Notes: generated by a model from the sequence alone, not told the origin. A stretch of 64,000 nucleotides of DNA from Reticulitermes speratus (GCA_021186555.1 JAJKFL010000427.1:19616505-19680504), one strand, 5' to 3'; shown: positions 23,336 to 35,000, counted from the first letter of the stretch. Numbers and translations: made by a program.

Positions 23336-23375
23336 CTCCTACACGTGTTTCGGTCCGTAGATCATCTTCAGGGGG
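23336..23375 (-). ncRNA. Hammerhead-like ribozyme motif (HHR-6), well kept
   Basis: Minus strand: CCCC, CTGAAGA, GATC loop GACC as a worn stem II, GAAA, CACGTGTA, GGAG. All catalytic core positions match the hammerhead consensus, the cleavage triplet is GTA, and ACACGTGT is an 8-base palindrome. Stem I pairs CCCC or CCC with GGAG imperfectly. Confidence 0.62.
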
Positions 23376-24003
23376 GTAATTAGGCTACTACACTTCATAT
23401 TGCATGTTAAAAGGGGCCCGAAGAGCACACTTGTCTCAGCAATAGGCTTGAATTTTCAAAATTACGTAAACCTGTAAAACCTACAATTCTATCATACAAG
23501 TCAAGTCAAGAATCAAAATAGCAGCCCTGCCCACTCGGTGCACAGAACCCCGGCACTGCACCTGTTGTTGCTCACCAGCGTGCCGTTTCTCGCGCTGCTG
23601 CGTGGAGCTGTGTTAAGCTGAAGCAGCGTACACAGCTCCGTAATGGACACATAGAGTAACAGTAAAGTTATTGCCTGTAGTTTAAGTTTGTGAACTACCA
23701 GTAAAAGATGTGACACTAATAATTTCAAGCAAGAAACTAATAGACAAATTATTCTGCCGAATTTTTTTACAACACAGATGTTTTTCAGTGTACTAGCAAC
23801 ATATTTACAATCGATCACGTTAGATGGAGGCGCCATCTCTGTATGAAGAAAGTCCAGTGTAGGCCTATGTAATAACAGTGAATACTGACACTTCAGCGAC
23901 GAATTGCAATAGGCCACTACAGTCTAAACGCAATTAGGACCTTTGTATTTTGCTCATGGGATGATTGATAGGTCTACGTAAGCTGAAGATGGGCAAGGAA
24001 GTG
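23376..24003. other. No recognisable gene
   Basis: A minus-strand frame of 134 codons at 23513-23917 is the longest here. It has no recognisable domain, and its composition does not separate it from chance. Confidence 0.4.
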
Positions 24004-24236
24004 TAGAGGTATATAGGTATTTGTGTTAAATGTACATGTATATAGGTCTTCATGTTAAATGTACGTGTATATAGGTCTTCGTGTTAAATGTACGTGTATA
24101 TAGGTCTTCGTGTTAAATGTACGTGTATATAGGTCTTCGTGTTAAATGTACGTGTATATAGGTCTTCGTGTTAAATGTAAAATATATGTCTCAATATTAA
24201 ATGTACATATATATAAATGCCTTCATGTTAAATGTC
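24004..24236. repeat. Minisatellite, 29-bp unit, about eight copies
   Basis: The unit is GTGTATATAGGTCTTCGTG followed by TTAAATGTAC. The central four copies are identical, while the first and last two differ (GGTATTTGTG, CTTCATG, TCTCAATA). Identical centre and diverged edges fit expansion by slippage or unequal exchange. Confidence 0.92.
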
Positions 24237-24309
24237 ATTGAGTTTCCATGAATTTTTCTTAAAACTCAACAGTACCAAATTCAATGAACGGGCATATAGT
24301 ATTTCTCAG

Positions 24310-24480
24310 GGCGTGCCATGGGTCAGGCAATTAAGTCACCAGCCCTTCACAGCGCAGACCAGGGTTCAGTTCCAGGCCGCTCCATGTGAGATTTGTGGTG
24401 GACAACGTGGCACTGGGAAGGGGTTTTCCCCTAGTACTTCGTCCTCCATCTGTCAATATCTTTGCACAAATTCCCCAAAT
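24310..24480 (+). mobile_element. SINE family C copy, 3'-shortened
   Basis: Plus-strand head GTGCCATGGGTCAGGCAATTA (A box region) and AGGGTTCAGTTCC (worn B box). The diagnostic body GTGAGATTTGTGGTGGACAA, then CGTGGCACTGGGAAGGG and AGTACTTCGTCC, matches 27601-27882 and 58789-59075. The copy ends in AATCATTAATCAATTAATTA rather than the family's usual tail. Confidence 0.82.
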
Positions 24481-25202
24481 CATTAATCAATTAATTAATT
24501 CTTTCATTCATTACCGACACTGTACGACCCTTGCAAATGACGTCGTTATGTTACGTAGTTAAAAGGAATATTCCTTGAGCAATTGTACGCGGAAGGATGT
24601 AGCAATTTTTAATAGGTGTTTCGCATGAGGGCAAGCGCACCTAAAATTGTAGAATGAGTGCTTGAATCGTACTCAGATATGTTTCCGGACATTTGCACAT
24701 CGCTTTAGAGCCGTGGCTACCGTATATTGGCAAAATAACTCAGTAAATATTGCAAAACCTGGAATGTTCACAATCATATCTCTAGTTTGAAACGGAACCG
24801 TTACCTTATTATATATGTATAACACCAGAGGGCGGCCAAGTATAAACGTCGTTTACGGAATTTTAACCAGAGATTCCATTGTGAGGACGGACTTAGGCCG
24901 CAAAGCCACCAGGATCGTCAAGAGAAACCTAATGGAATTACATCCAGTATACATGCGGTTATTGCAGCATTTGTTGAATGCAATAGATATGTGTACAGCT
25001 CTGTAATGGCCGACTCGGAACACACAGCTTAACCAAACACCTGTCACTCCCCGCAGCAGTTTAGATTGGGGATTCAGAACAGCAGTTGGCGGCCAAGAGA
25101 GTCATATATTGCGGAAATGTGTTAACGATTGCATGAACGCCATTTGAAGTCGCTTTTGACATATAGTGGCAATTCCCATTCAAAGGAGAGTAACTACCTA
25201 AC
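24481..25202. other. No recognisable gene
   Basis: Unassigned. Overlapping frames of about 63 codons near 24815-25047 have no domain. Confidence 0.4.
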
Positions 25203-25280
25203 CCAGTGGTGAGAAACCTTTGGGCACGAGGACCAAATAAAGAGAAAAAATATTTTCGGGGCACATTATGAATAATAACC
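25203..25280 (+). mobile_element. Possible hAT transposon end
   Basis: CAGTGGTGAGAAACCTTTGGG then CACGAGGACCAAATAAAG resembles the CAGTGGT-TC-AACC left ends of hAT elements, as in the complete one at 16841. No matching right end was found, so this is a single-end relic at best. Confidence 0.35.
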
Positions 25281-25419
25281 ATATTTTAATGACAATGTCC
25301 TGTCGTTAGAGGTGTCAATATTGGGGTGGTAAAATTTACTTCACATATCCAAGTTTCTACCGCGGGTGATACTTAATGATGCTCGTCTGGACTTTTACAC
25401 TGCGTAATATACTGGGTTT

Positions 25420-25463
25420 GTGAAGACGTTTCGGAGAAAAGTGATGCATCCTTCTTCAGGATG
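25420..25463 (-). ncRNA. Hammerhead-like ribozyme motif (HHR-7)
   Basis: Minus strand: ATC, CTGAAGA, AGGATGCATCACTTTTCTCC as an irregular stem II region, then GAAACGTC. ACGT is a palindrome and GTC is the preferred hammerhead triplet. Stem II and stem I are weak. Confidence 0.42.
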
Positions 25464-26118
25464 ACTGAATTTTATTGAGAGGAATGCTTCAGTCACCGTT
25501 CAGATGGAGGCATTTACCTGAACCTAAGGGAGTCACCCTCAAAATTAGGGCAGCACGTTTATCCGAAACGTCGTAAGATCATCATTTGACGGATAAACTT
25601 ACGTATAATTTAGCCAAATGTTAAACCAATACACAAACCAAGATATATAAGCTTTTAACAGATTACTATATAGCTGGCTTCAAAAATTCAGTACCAAGTT
25701 TTAGTAGGCAATATCTTCTTAACCATTATACATATTGCAAAGAAAACATAAAGCTGATATGAAGGTTAACTCACGAAGTTTGTGCCAGATGCAGCAGCAT
25801 GTTCCTCCTATGTTGGAAATTGATGTGTGGCGCAGCCAACTTCATAACACTGTTATACGGCTTCTTTATGTACTGAGGCCACGAAGACTTGAAACATTTA
25901 TCTTTATATGCTGGAAAACTTCATATTTCCGCAGTCGGAGGAAGAATAATTTCAAATTTTTAAGCAAGATGTAGCACAGCCTCAGTACGGCGGCATGGTC
26001 TTGACCCACTCACGTACTTAACTTATGATGATGAAACTTTTACGTATTCCACTGCGGTTCTTATAAATCTAGGTAACACAATATTAAATTAGCTAAGTAA
26101 AGATCACTGTAAACTGAA
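25464..26118. other. No recognisable gene
   Basis: Unassigned. A frame of 79 codons at 25735-25974 has no recognisable domain. Confidence 0.4.
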
Positions 26119-26335
26119 ATGGGATTCGAGGAGGTGCGCTGAATTTAACGTCCCCGTATAGGGCATAATCTGGGGGTCCTGCACACCCAGCCTCCTGTAC
26201 AACAGATGCCGTGTCTCTTCCAGGAGGTAAAGCGGCCGGGGCGTGGCGTGGATCACCCATCCCCCATCTAGCGCCGACGTTGAGTATGGATAGAGCTATA
26301 ATTCAACTGCCCCTCTGGGGCCTTTTACTTTACTT
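26119..26335 (+). mobile_element. SINE family B copy, head-truncated
   Basis: Plus strand starting at the B-box remnant TGGGATTCGAGG. The body has GGGGGTCCTGCACACCCAGC, CTCCTGTACAAC, GTAAAGCGGCCGGGGCGTGG and CCATCTAGCGCCGACGTTGA, and ends TGGGGCCTTTTACTTTAC. The 5' head with the A box is missing. Confidence 0.82.
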
Positions 26336-26853
26336 TTAAACTATATATACGGTTAAGAGTCTATGGATTTATAACCAGCAATAAACGTTAATATCTGAGC
26401 AACGATCACATTCCAAGGTGGTACTTAAACCTGCGGAATTTGCCACTTAGGAGTATTACACATTGAAAATATTAAACTTGATCTCCGAGCCACAGGCATG
26501 AAGATGTGGACAGGAACACTTTGTTGTGGATACGGTCTAATGACAAACTAGTTCTAACTTCAGTCTTCTTAATAGGATGCGAATTCTTTTTAACTTTGTA
26601 AGACACTTAGTTGCTGACTGCCTTAACGGCCGCCTTAGTACCCGAACAAAACTCCATAAAGTTCAAATATTTCGCAGCGTCTTGCTGAAGTCATTACCAT
26701 ACAAACTGAAGGAATATTAAAGCTACGTTTGCAGGAGGATTCAATAAGAGAGGACTGTACAGGATTTACTAACTAGAAGACGTCATTACAAGTGTTTATA
26801 AGACTGGATGACCAAAAGTAAGAATAATTAAGGAAATTATTTCAGCTGCAGCC
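26336..26853. other. No recognisable gene
   Basis: Unassigned sequence between two SINEs. Confidence 0.4.
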
Positions 26854-27045
26854 AATCCCGGGGCCGCGCGGTCTAAGGCGTAGGTGCGGCCCCTCGCTTG
26901 CTGGGATTGCGGGTTCGAATTCCGCCGGGGGTGGATGTTTGTCTCTTATGAGTGTTGTGTGTTGTCAGGTAGAATTCTATGCGTTGGGCTGATCATTCGT
27001 CCAGAGGAGTCCTATCGATTGTGTGTGTCACTGAGTGTGTTCAAT
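26854..27045 (+). mobile_element. SINE family A copy, 3'-truncated
   Basis: Plus-strand head GGCCGCGCGGTCTAAGGCGT (A box) and GCGGGTTCGAATTCCGCC (B box). The body runs through GAGTGTTGTGTGTTGTCAGG and CAGAGGAGTCCTATCG, then leaves the family consensus near 27040. The expected GGGCTGTTGAGCCA end and A tail are absent. Confidence 0.82.
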
Positions 27046-27600
27046 GGCAAGAATAACTCTCTACATCTTCTCTGAGTGGGTAGAAGAGGTCAGAGTAAGA
27101 AAGAAAGAAAGATTTAAGCTGAAAATCATAACAAAAACACGTTATTACGACAAAAGCTAGATGACATATGTACCAAGAAACCGGTCAGAAAAGAAGTGAT
27201 TACTGTATAAAGCCAGTAGCAAAAAAATTACAGGTAGGCTCAGAAAAAAGATATGAATTCACATTCTTGGATGATATTTGAAGGACCTGTTTGTACAAAC
27301 CTAAACATTCACCTAGTTCAGGAAGAATAAAAAAGAGATTAAGATATGCCCTTCGTATCGTTCAGCCAGTGGTACGGGATATCTGGTAAATTTAAGGTAA
27401 ACAAACATACATAAGCTATACAATTCCGTTCGAAGTCGTAGAAGAAAATCACTTACTAAAACAAGCAATAGAAGAAATATTTACATGAAAATAAGTAAAC
27501 AAAATTTGTCTCTGCCCTATAGTAAGTACAAACCATGAAGATGTTGGCAGAATTTGACAACTGCTGACGCCCTAGGCGGAAGTAACAGACCCATATAGGC
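27046..27600. other. No recognisable gene
   Basis: Unassigned. A short GAAA microsatellite lies near 27098-27113. Confidence 0.4.
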
Positions 27601-27882
27601 GGTGCCATGGCTCAGGCGGTTAGTCGCCGGCCTCTCACCCTGGAGGCCCGGGTTCGTTCCCGGGTCGGTATATGTGGGATTTGTGGTGGACAAAGTGGCA
27701 TTGGGACAGGTTCTTATCCGCGTACTTCGGTTTTCCCTGTCAATTTCATTCCACCGGTGCTCCATTAAAATGGAAAAACAGAAAAATCTTCATTATCTTC
27801 CTCGTAGGGTTGCACAATAAGCCTGCAGGCTGCAGTGCTTTCGTAGCATCTGCTTCGGGGTCCTTCAATAAAAAAAATAGTC
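27601..27882 (+). mobile_element. SINE family C, full length
   Basis: Head GGTGCCATGGCTCAGGCGGTT (A box) and GGCCCGGGTTCGTTCCCGGG (B box). The body shows GTGGGATTTGTGGTGGACAA, AGTGGCATTGGGACAGG, CGCGTACTTCGGTTTTCCC and CAATTTCATTCCACCGGTGC, then GGTTGCACAATAAGCC, and the end TCCTTCAATAAAAAAAA. The flanks AACAGACCCATATA and AATAGTCCCACGTA agree at 10 of 14 bases and may be an aged target duplication. Confidence 0.9.
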
Positions 27883-28092
27883 CCACGTAGCCACTGGTCA
27901 GGAGAGTGGTGGACCACATAGCAGTTTGAGATATTAAGGAGTAAACTGTTGATATTTTCGGGAATCAAACCCTGGTTATCGATATCTTATACGGATGAAG
28001 TACATGGAAACTATAGAAATAAGTTACGGAGAAGACAGCTGGATTAAAGTGGCACAGAACACGGTCAAGATGTGGGATTTTTCGTGTAAAGA
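27883..28092. other. No recognisable gene
   Basis: Short unassigned stretch between a SINE and an ATT/AAT microsatellite. Confidence 0.4.
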
Positions 28093-28147
28093 GTAAATAA
28101 TAATAATAATAATAATAATAATAATTAATTATTATTATTATTATTAT
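28093..28147. repeat. AAT/ATT mirror microsatellite
   Basis: About nine AAT triplets run directly into about seven ATT triplets, joined by TTAATTA. The two halves are reverse complements, so the tract can fold into an AT cruciform. The 155-codon minus-strand frame covering it owes its polytyrosine and polyisoleucine runs to this repeat. Confidence 0.9.
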
Positions 28148-28439
28148 CATCATCATCGTCTTAATGTTATATGGGGTTTTGTTTTGTTTGTTTTTTCTTC
28201 TGTTTTCGTTGTTGTGTATTTTTATTGATTTTGTTTTGTATTTGTGTTCTTGTGCTGACATTATAATTGTTGAGCCAGCACATGAACAAATACGTACCGA
28301 ATTATTAAGGGATTTGTGTGATAGGATCAAAATGGACATTTTGTGAAAGTCCCTCATTGGTATCGAAAAATGGACGACGGATAACTGAAAATAAACAAAG
28401 ATGACCTGCCTTACTGTCACTTTGTACACCACAAACCCT

Positions 28440-28535
28440 ACATGGACTACCCTGGAATTGAAGCCGGACCTCCGTGATTACAAAATGGAGACCAACCGCC
28501 TAAGATACGGCACGATCAATGATCACGCCTAGGGT
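28440..28535 (-). repeat. tRNA-like SINE head fragment
   Basis: Minus strand: GCCGTATCTTAGGCGGTTGG resembles an A-box region, and GGTCCGGCTTCAATTCC a B box, about 32 bases apart. No family body shared with the other SINEs follows, so it may be a sixth SINE family or a tRNA pseudogene. Confidence 0.4.
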
Positions 28536-29877
28536 TCCTTACATATAATACAAAGCGTGGGGCATAGGTCACTTGACACTAGGAGCAACATGTTAACTGA
28601 ACTTCACCGATAAAGTACTTACAATTACTATTTGAATTGTTCGAAGTGTCTTCCTTCTACAATGACACAGTTTCTAAGTTTTTCCGGAATGCTTCCACAT
28701 ACTGTCTCACCAAACCGTGTATTATCATCAACCTAAGGCCTTTATTTACATAACTTCACCTCAGTTCAGTCAGTACTATGTTGACCCGTGCATAAGAGGG
28801 GCAACAGGTTTACAACAGAAAATCATGAATTAATTGTGCTATTTAAAGCTATATTGTCATAAAATCCGTATCACAATAAACCTTATGTATTAAGATCAAT
28901 GTATTAATATTATATACGATGCATATGGCAGTCAAAGAGTCTGCAGATAACATGTAGAAACAAGGTTTAACAAGGCCAATTAAACATTTCAAAGATAAAA
29001 AAATAAAAAGCCACATAAAGAAAAGAAAATCATACTCCGATAAAATTGTGTCCAAATACAGGACAAAACACCCTAACTTATTCGTCGATACACAAACTGA
29101 CGCCACGAGTTCAAGGTCATCGTAGCCATTTCGAACATAAAGCAAAATAAACTATCATATATAAACAACATAAACAAATATATAAGCCTGAAAAAAATAA
29201 TTGTTATTATTCTTATTATAATACAGTAAGAATGTGCGATTTTTTATTTTATACTAATCCTAAATTTGATAATGTTAATGCACTTTTAATGCTGTAACTT
29301 ATACACTGTCGTAATAACACAACTATACACAACACGTTTGTACTTTATACACTTGTGTGCAGGTTGACTGCTATATACTGGTAACAGTTAAGTAGATAAT
29401 GTTGTAAGTAACAGATCTCATTCATAGGAATGACAGTTCAAGATATCTGTCGTTCTTTCTACATGTTCGCGCCTGATAATGACACTTAAATTTCGAAACT
29501 TGCACCGTTTTATAAAAACAAATATTTTTATAATAACACGTAGTTGGGGTTGAGTAAAATTGTTTTTATTCTGTAGTAAGGCTTTTCTGTTATTAAACAC
29601 AGAGTTTCAAGTGACTTTTACAGCACCCGGAATTTATTTTTTACTTAATGATGCTGTCGTTTTGTCAGGATACATTGCTCAATATTTGGATGATTAGTGA
29701 AAAATGAACTGGAGAAGATTTGGAAGGAAACGGCAGTGTATTGAATTGAGGTAATGCCCAGAACCTTCCCACATAATTGCAAAAAACGTGAGTGACCACA
29801 GAATATTCGGTCTCCGAGCCAAAAATTTAACTCGGGACTCATAGAATGAGGAGTAGAAATGGTAGTGTTCTATCACG
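28536..29877. other. No recognisable gene
   Basis: AT-rich sequence with minus-strand frames of up to 98 codons rich in L, F, I and Y but without a domain. No repeat was found. Confidence 0.4.
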
Positions 29878-30063
29878 TGGTCAACACCACGCCCCGGCCG
29901 CTTTACCCCCGGGATAGACACCCGGTATCCATTGTATAGGAGGCTGGGTGGGCCCCAGGACCGGTCTGGGCGGGTGCTGAAAATCTCGCCCCCACCGGGA
30001 TTCGATTCCCGGACCGTAGAGCCCGTAGCGAATTGCTACACCGACTACGCTATCCCGGCCCAC
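29878..30063 (-). mobile_element. SINE family B copy
   Basis: Minus-strand head at the right end: TGGGCCGGGATAGCGTAGTC (A box) and GGGAATCGAATCCCGGTGG (B box), then GCCCAGACCGGTCC, TGGGGCCCACCCAGCCTCC and GGGGTAAAGCGGCCGGGGCG. The distal 3' quarter present at 8769-8850 is missing, so the copy stops near 29878. Confidence 0.88.
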
Positions 30064-31467
30064 ACGCATTTACAAGACATGTTCAAATTAATAACTGTTG
30101 ATTTCTTATTGTTTATAAAGTTTAAATTCAAAATAAATGCTCAAAATGATTTACATCTAAATCAAAGCACGCATGGATACATTTAGTCACAGACCGTCAC
30201 ACCCTTTCAAAGGTCTCGGGATAGTTGCAAATGGCTCGACAGGCATCAAAATTGCGTTAGTGAAGTGTCGCTTCATTTTCAACTGGGGCTGAATACACTA
30301 GGGATTAATTGTCCCCACACAAAACAAAACTAACAGATCGAGCTCGTCCAAACGTGGGGCCTGCAGCTCGAAACTAAGTGTCTGCAAACGTTTTCCCTAG
30401 TTTTAGTGCGGGGAACTCACTCCTGAAGTTTTTCCAAGCGCTCTAGGTACACACTGTATTAACCGCTGTGGCAGGTCCATGCAATTACTTAGCTAGGTTG
30501 TCACCTTCCGATTGTATCTACAAAATAATCAGTGTGTAACTACAGTGCAATGTAACAGCTGACAGACATTTCCTGGCACGAATGTAAGATCTATAACTAC
30601 ACCGTTTATCGTCCGATTGTAAGAGCCAACTATACTACGGCCAAGGAAAGGAGTCCCGTGATTTTCCACATCGTCAGCTCCCTTCATCACTTGCGCTTTC
30701 CCCTCCAGGGTTCTTCCTACATTCCCCTCCAGTCGTTTAACTATTCTTTTTTTACACGAATTTTGATAATACTATCCACGTAATATAATTCACCAGCACA
30801 AAGCGCTTTGGGCTGGCTGATATACGCTACAGGCTGCGGGAAGCCAACACAGCAGTACGCGGAGTTAGATGCGTCATTCTCACCACGCATGGTATTTCTT
30901 TCCGTGGCCTGAATATAGAAATTAATGCGAGTGTGCAAAGACACAAGAAAATTGGATATTCTCTTGAGTAAATACCGACTTAATATTTATGTTGTACTAC
31001 TTATCACAAACCAGGATATACAAACATAATTACAAAAAATGCTATTATAAAAAAATTGTTACGACAGGGTCACTGTGACTAGTTCTGTGAAACAGTGTGT
31101 AGGTCACAGGACATCGCAACTTGCTCCCACGACACCAGTGAAGGGTTGTATAATCACTGTATGTGATGTGGACAAACTGTAAAGTATCTAATTTAAGCCG
31201 AACACTCTGACCTTTCGTTCTAAAGCGTTTTCTGTGTTGTAACGTTCGAACTCTAGGATCAGGGGGTTCGAATACCTCTCGATTTTTGACTGTGTCTTTT
31301 CTGTGTTTTTGTTTTCATATATCCAGAAGTTGCGACTGGCCGGCTTTCCAATCAAGAAGCCTGCAGAAATTCTACACACAAGATTCATAAACGTTTGAAA
31401 CTGGAGGCCATGGGCTGCATTGGTGTGCAGCTGTATCCTAGACTAATAGGGAATATGAAGGTCAATA
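30064..31467. other. No recognisable gene
   Basis: Unassigned. No open frame with a domain, and no repeat shared with the rest of the window. Confidence 0.4.
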
Positions 31468-31588
31468 CGAAAGTAGTGCCTCCTATTTTTTCTTTTAAAT
31501 ATGGCGCCGGGTAGAGTTTCTTGCCTTACTCACCGGATAGCAGGATTATTCGTGCTTCAGTCAGTCACGTGCGTTCATCACAATAGCA

Positions 31589-32262
31589 GTGCAAATGGCG
31601 GATGTTGTGGACATACGTACTAACTCAAGGGCGGTGATTGAATTTCTTACTGCGGAAGGCTCCAGTCCGATAGGGATTCATAAACGTCTGAGAAGCGTGT
31701 ATGGTGAGGATGTCACAATATCAGCGCAGTTAGACGCTGGATCCGTCGTTTCAAGAGCGGTGGAAAAGCACTGATGACAGGGCCCGCAGTGGCCGACCAG
31801 CCACTGCAGGGACGACGGAAACCAAAGACAAGGTTGATACGCTGATTAGGGATAATTCTTGGAGAGAGGTGTGACAATTAATTCAGGGCGATATGTGCAG
31901 ACATTAAAGAAGTTAAAACGACGAATTCGAAGGGTTCTGCCAAACAGAAAGATGAATCAAGTCCTTCCCTCGCATGACAACGCCAGTTTGCGCAGAAAGA
32001 AGGGGGTCAGCTGCAATAATGGGGTGGACTGTTCTCCCTCATCCTCCCTACAGTCCCAATTTAGCACCCTCCAAATTCTAACGTTTTGGCCCATTGAAGG
32101 ATGCACTCTGAGGATGCCGTTTTGCGGAAGATGACATGCTGTAACAGCGTGCGTGAAGAGCTCCGACCCTTCAGCGAAGAGTTTTACGCGACTGGCATAC
32201 AGCGTCACGCAAGATGGAAAACACTTGTTGATAACGAAGCAGAATTTTTGAAAGAATAATCT
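31589..32262 (+). pseudogene. Mariner transposase, internally deleted and frameshifted
   Basis: The N-terminal helix-turn-helix region is readable from the ATG at 31589 or 31595: SRAVIEFLTAEGSSPIGIHK then RLRSVYGEDV. After a frameshift near 31725 comes VRRWIRRFKSGGK, and in a further frame ARSGRPATAGTTETKDKVDT. About 120 codons of the catalytic domain, including the first Asp, are missing near 31860. The text resumes with GVTINSGRYVQTLKKLKRRI, then HDNAS (second Asp kept), WTVLPHPPYSPNLAPS and GPLKDALRG. The expected third catalytic Asp after APS is Lys, followed by a stop. The protein bound inverted-repeat DNA and moved the element by cut and paste (family knowledge). This copy is dead. Confidence 0.88.
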
Positions 32263-32374
32263 CAACTTGGTAGAACGCTGGAGTTCCACGGAAAGCCACC
32301 AGATGTCAGGATACGCCAATATACAGAATTCAGTCTAACGCAAGCGCAGATGGTACATAACAGTAACCACTAAT

Positions 32375-32640
32375 TGAGGTTCCCAAAGTAACTACTTAAA
32401 GGGTCGCCAGGCACTAATACTATATTATAATATGTATACACACACATCATCCGGGTTTCCATGCTAACTACGGGCACCACTAAGTAAGCATAATATACTT
32501 ACACACATTGTTAAGGTTCCCACGTTAACTACGTAAATGAGTATGCCTTGCCTGCCCGGGTCGCGAGGTTTCCATGGTGACTAAGTAAATGATTGTGCCT
32601 AGACTGCCCGGGTCGCCAAGCACCAGCAGACTAGTATATG
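32375..32640. repeat. Imperfect minisatellite inside the mariner element
   Basis: About four to five diverged units are built around GGTTCCCA or GGTTTCCATG, GTTAACTA or GTGACTA, AGTAAATGA, GTGCCT and CTGCCCGGGTCGC-A. The unit is about 50-58 bp. The last two units are the most alike. Confidence 0.65.
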
Positions 32641-32701
32641 TAAATTTCACTACAATTGTAATTATAGTTTCTGAGAAAAAATAGGAGACGTTACTATCGT
32701 A

Positions 32702-34521
32702 CCGCTACTCGTATAAGGTACGTTCTAGTCCCGTGAGGTGAGTGGTTATTTTAATTAAATAGTTAACGATACATACCGTAAACAATTGAATTAATATCCG
32801 AGAAAACCGCCTCAAGCGGTACTTTGGTTTGTATTCCAAATTACCTGGGTTTGCGTCTCTGCCTGGACAACTACTTTGATTAATTTTCACTCAGTCCTAA
32901 AGGCAAATCTTGCGACTGAGATTGAAATTACGTTACGTCCGTGTCCATTCCAGTTATCACTGTTTCATCTATGGAGGCACTGGATGAGCAATTGGGAGCG
33001 TCATTAAATAAAACATGTATATATATATATATATACATATAAACAGAATATATCTAAAATGTTCGGACAAATTTCAAGAATGAGTTTCCAGCACCAAACA
33101 TGATGAAAAGTTCATATCAATAAATGCCCGCAAACAGTTTTAGAAGTAGAGAGCACACGTTTGTTCGAAATCAATCCATTAGATTCTTATCCGTGGGGAT
33201 AATTAAAGACAATATCATATACAACTCCAATTGAAAATGAAGAACCTTCACCAATGTATTTTTGGTGACTGTCGAACCATTCGCAAAACGTTCCGGGACC
33301 ATTGAAAGGGGCGACAGTCTATGATTAGACGTGTTCGTGCGTGCATTGGTTCAGGTGGAGGCCACTCTGAGAATTTGTTGTGAGTTGTGGCACTATAAGC
33401 AATAGGAACTCAACAGTTTTTAAATTGGGAACGTATGCTGTAAACGTATCATGTCAGTCGTAAGCAAAATATTACATAGCTAAAGTATTTAATATTGAAT
33501 TTAATTTATCAACTAAATTAAAAAATCACTCATTTCCGAATATATGCTTATACAATCATAATCTCAATTCTTTGTTCTGTTGTGAAGAACTCATAATTTA
33601 ATTTTGTGCAAGCATTTTAGACTTGTGTTTCGAAACTTTTATTAAACATATTTCTCCATATAGTAAAGAATTCTTATTTTCATGCATACATTTAATTTGT
33701 GGTGGTCTGCTGACGTCATTTGAGTGACGTGAGCACCAGCGCTGCCACGTATCAACTGTCTGAACTTGGCGTTTTGTTTGCGGGGAATGGAACATAGAGA
33801 AAGTGGGGGAAACTACAGATGGACCAAGAATATTGCTCAGAAATAACCACTTACAAGACTACAAAATGAAATATACCACAAAATAACACTACGAATATTT
33901 ATTTATTTATTATTTATTTACTTATTTCAAAACAAGTATCGGTTCTTTGCAACGCAGTTAACTTCGACGGTTTTACTACAGAAGCAGAACACAACGAGTT
34001 GCGGACGTTACCACAGCACAACTATTAACGCTTGCTCTATTCTTGGATACTTCTCCTTCACAATGTTCCAACGCGCTCGTTTCTTAAACTACTATTCTTT
34101 GGGTGTAAGCAATGCTTCGCTAACTGCGGGTGTGAGGTTCGTGAAAAACACTGCGGCTCGCAGGACCAAGATCTTGCGGGAAACTGACATTAGAGGAGCC
34201 GTGGCCTCTACAAATCTTGAACAGAGGCTAACTAAGTCGCTTTTATATTTATTAACACTTCTGAAAAAGAGTGGTTATTCTATATGGTACCAGCTCAAAC
34301 GTTAAATTTCTCGGTATTCGAGGTTTCGTATGATTGTCACAATAAACAGAGGTTACTTCCCTGAACAGCAGTAATAATCCAATCAATCCAATTATTTGTT
34401 TTAATGTGCTGGCACGACTGCCATAAACCAACTGTCGAGACAGCAGAGAAATGTGAAAGGAAATACATTAAATAACAACTTATAAACGAAAAAATACATC
34501 GAAAAAATGTTATAAATGTAT
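32702..34521. other. No recognisable gene
   Basis: AT-rich. An (AT)n tract lies at 33018-33036 and an ATTT-rich tract at 33896-33925. The 80-codon frame at 34063-34305 has no recognisable domain. Confidence 0.4.
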
Positions 34522-34630
34522 TACTTTTATACAGGGTATTTACAATTACATACCTGAAACAAACTACGTTTCTAGAGTATATAATATTGCAACTCTACCG
34601 TGGTTACCATTGATGGTACATGTAATATCA
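34522..34630 (+). repeat. Left copy of a 105-bp direct repeat
   Basis: Matches 35866-35975 in the same orientation. Shared blocks are GTATT(T/C)ACAA, ATACCTGAAA, TTTCTA, GTATATAAT, TTGCA and TATGGTACATGTAA or its variant. About 75 percent alike by eye. The two copies flank two LINE fragments. Confidence 0.6.
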
Positions 34631-34639
34631 TTTTACTTG

Positions 34640-34990
34640 CTAAACGTTACGAAATATTAAATCAGTACTTTCCGAAGTATGTGTGCAGTGCCCAATGTGG
34701 CTGTTTTCTGTAGTTCCTTGATGCCGAGCTTTCCAGGTATGTTGCTCAGGTATTTCCTGAATGATCTTGAGATGGTTCCAGTTCCCCCTGTCATTACTGG
34801 TATCACTTTTGTTTTTACGTTCCACGTAAGACGTATTTATAATGTTAAGCCTTTTGTATTTTAAAACCTTCTTGGCGTCTTTTTTGATCACATTTCTTTC
34901 TCCTGAAACTTCAATGTCTATACAGACACGTTTTTCTTCATTGTCACGGATTATGATGTCCTGTTTATTGTTAGGGATGGTTCTCCAGGA
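34640..34990 (-). pseudogene. LINE-c C-terminal fragment
   Basis: Minus-strand translation gives, with several frame changes, IEVSGERNVIKKDAKKVLKY, a WNVK-like segment, an IIGATG-like segment, and a terminal region resembling KELQKTAILGTAHILRKV read in other frames. This is a C-terminal block common in insect non-LTR retrotransposon polyproteins (recognised from memory, clade not determined). Upstream bases to 34990 read as NNKQDIIIRDNEEKRVCIDI. At least two frameshifts break it. Confidence 0.65.
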
Positions 34991-35000
34991 AAACTAAAAC

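Larger units (their letters stand above)
31468..32699 (+). mobile_element. Mariner element with both inverted repeats and TA target sites
   Basis: The terminal inverted repeats are 26 bp: 31468-31493 begins CGAAAGTAGTGCCTCC and runs into TATTTTTTCT. The right end (32674-32699), reverse-complemented, begins CGATAGTAACGTCTCC and also runs into TATTTTTTCT, giving 22 of 26 matches. TA flanks both ends (31466-31467 and 32700-32701), the mariner target. At 1232 bp the length is typical, but the content is not: the central transposase is deleted and about 260 bp of imperfect tandem repeat (32375-32640) lies between the coding remnant and the right end. Confidence 0.9.

Noticed and set aside
23513..23917. 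134-codon minus-strand frame
   Set aside because: No recognisable domain, no splice or initiation context that stands out, and leucine/cysteine-rich composition expected of chance frames in this DNA.
27965..28432. 155-codon minus-strand frame with polytyrosine and polyisoleucine
   Set aside because: Created by the AAT/ATT microsatellite at 28093-28147; no domain on either side.
30225..30245. ATGGCTCGACAGGC as a SINE A end
   Set aside because: Only about a dozen bases agree and no body or head is adjacent.
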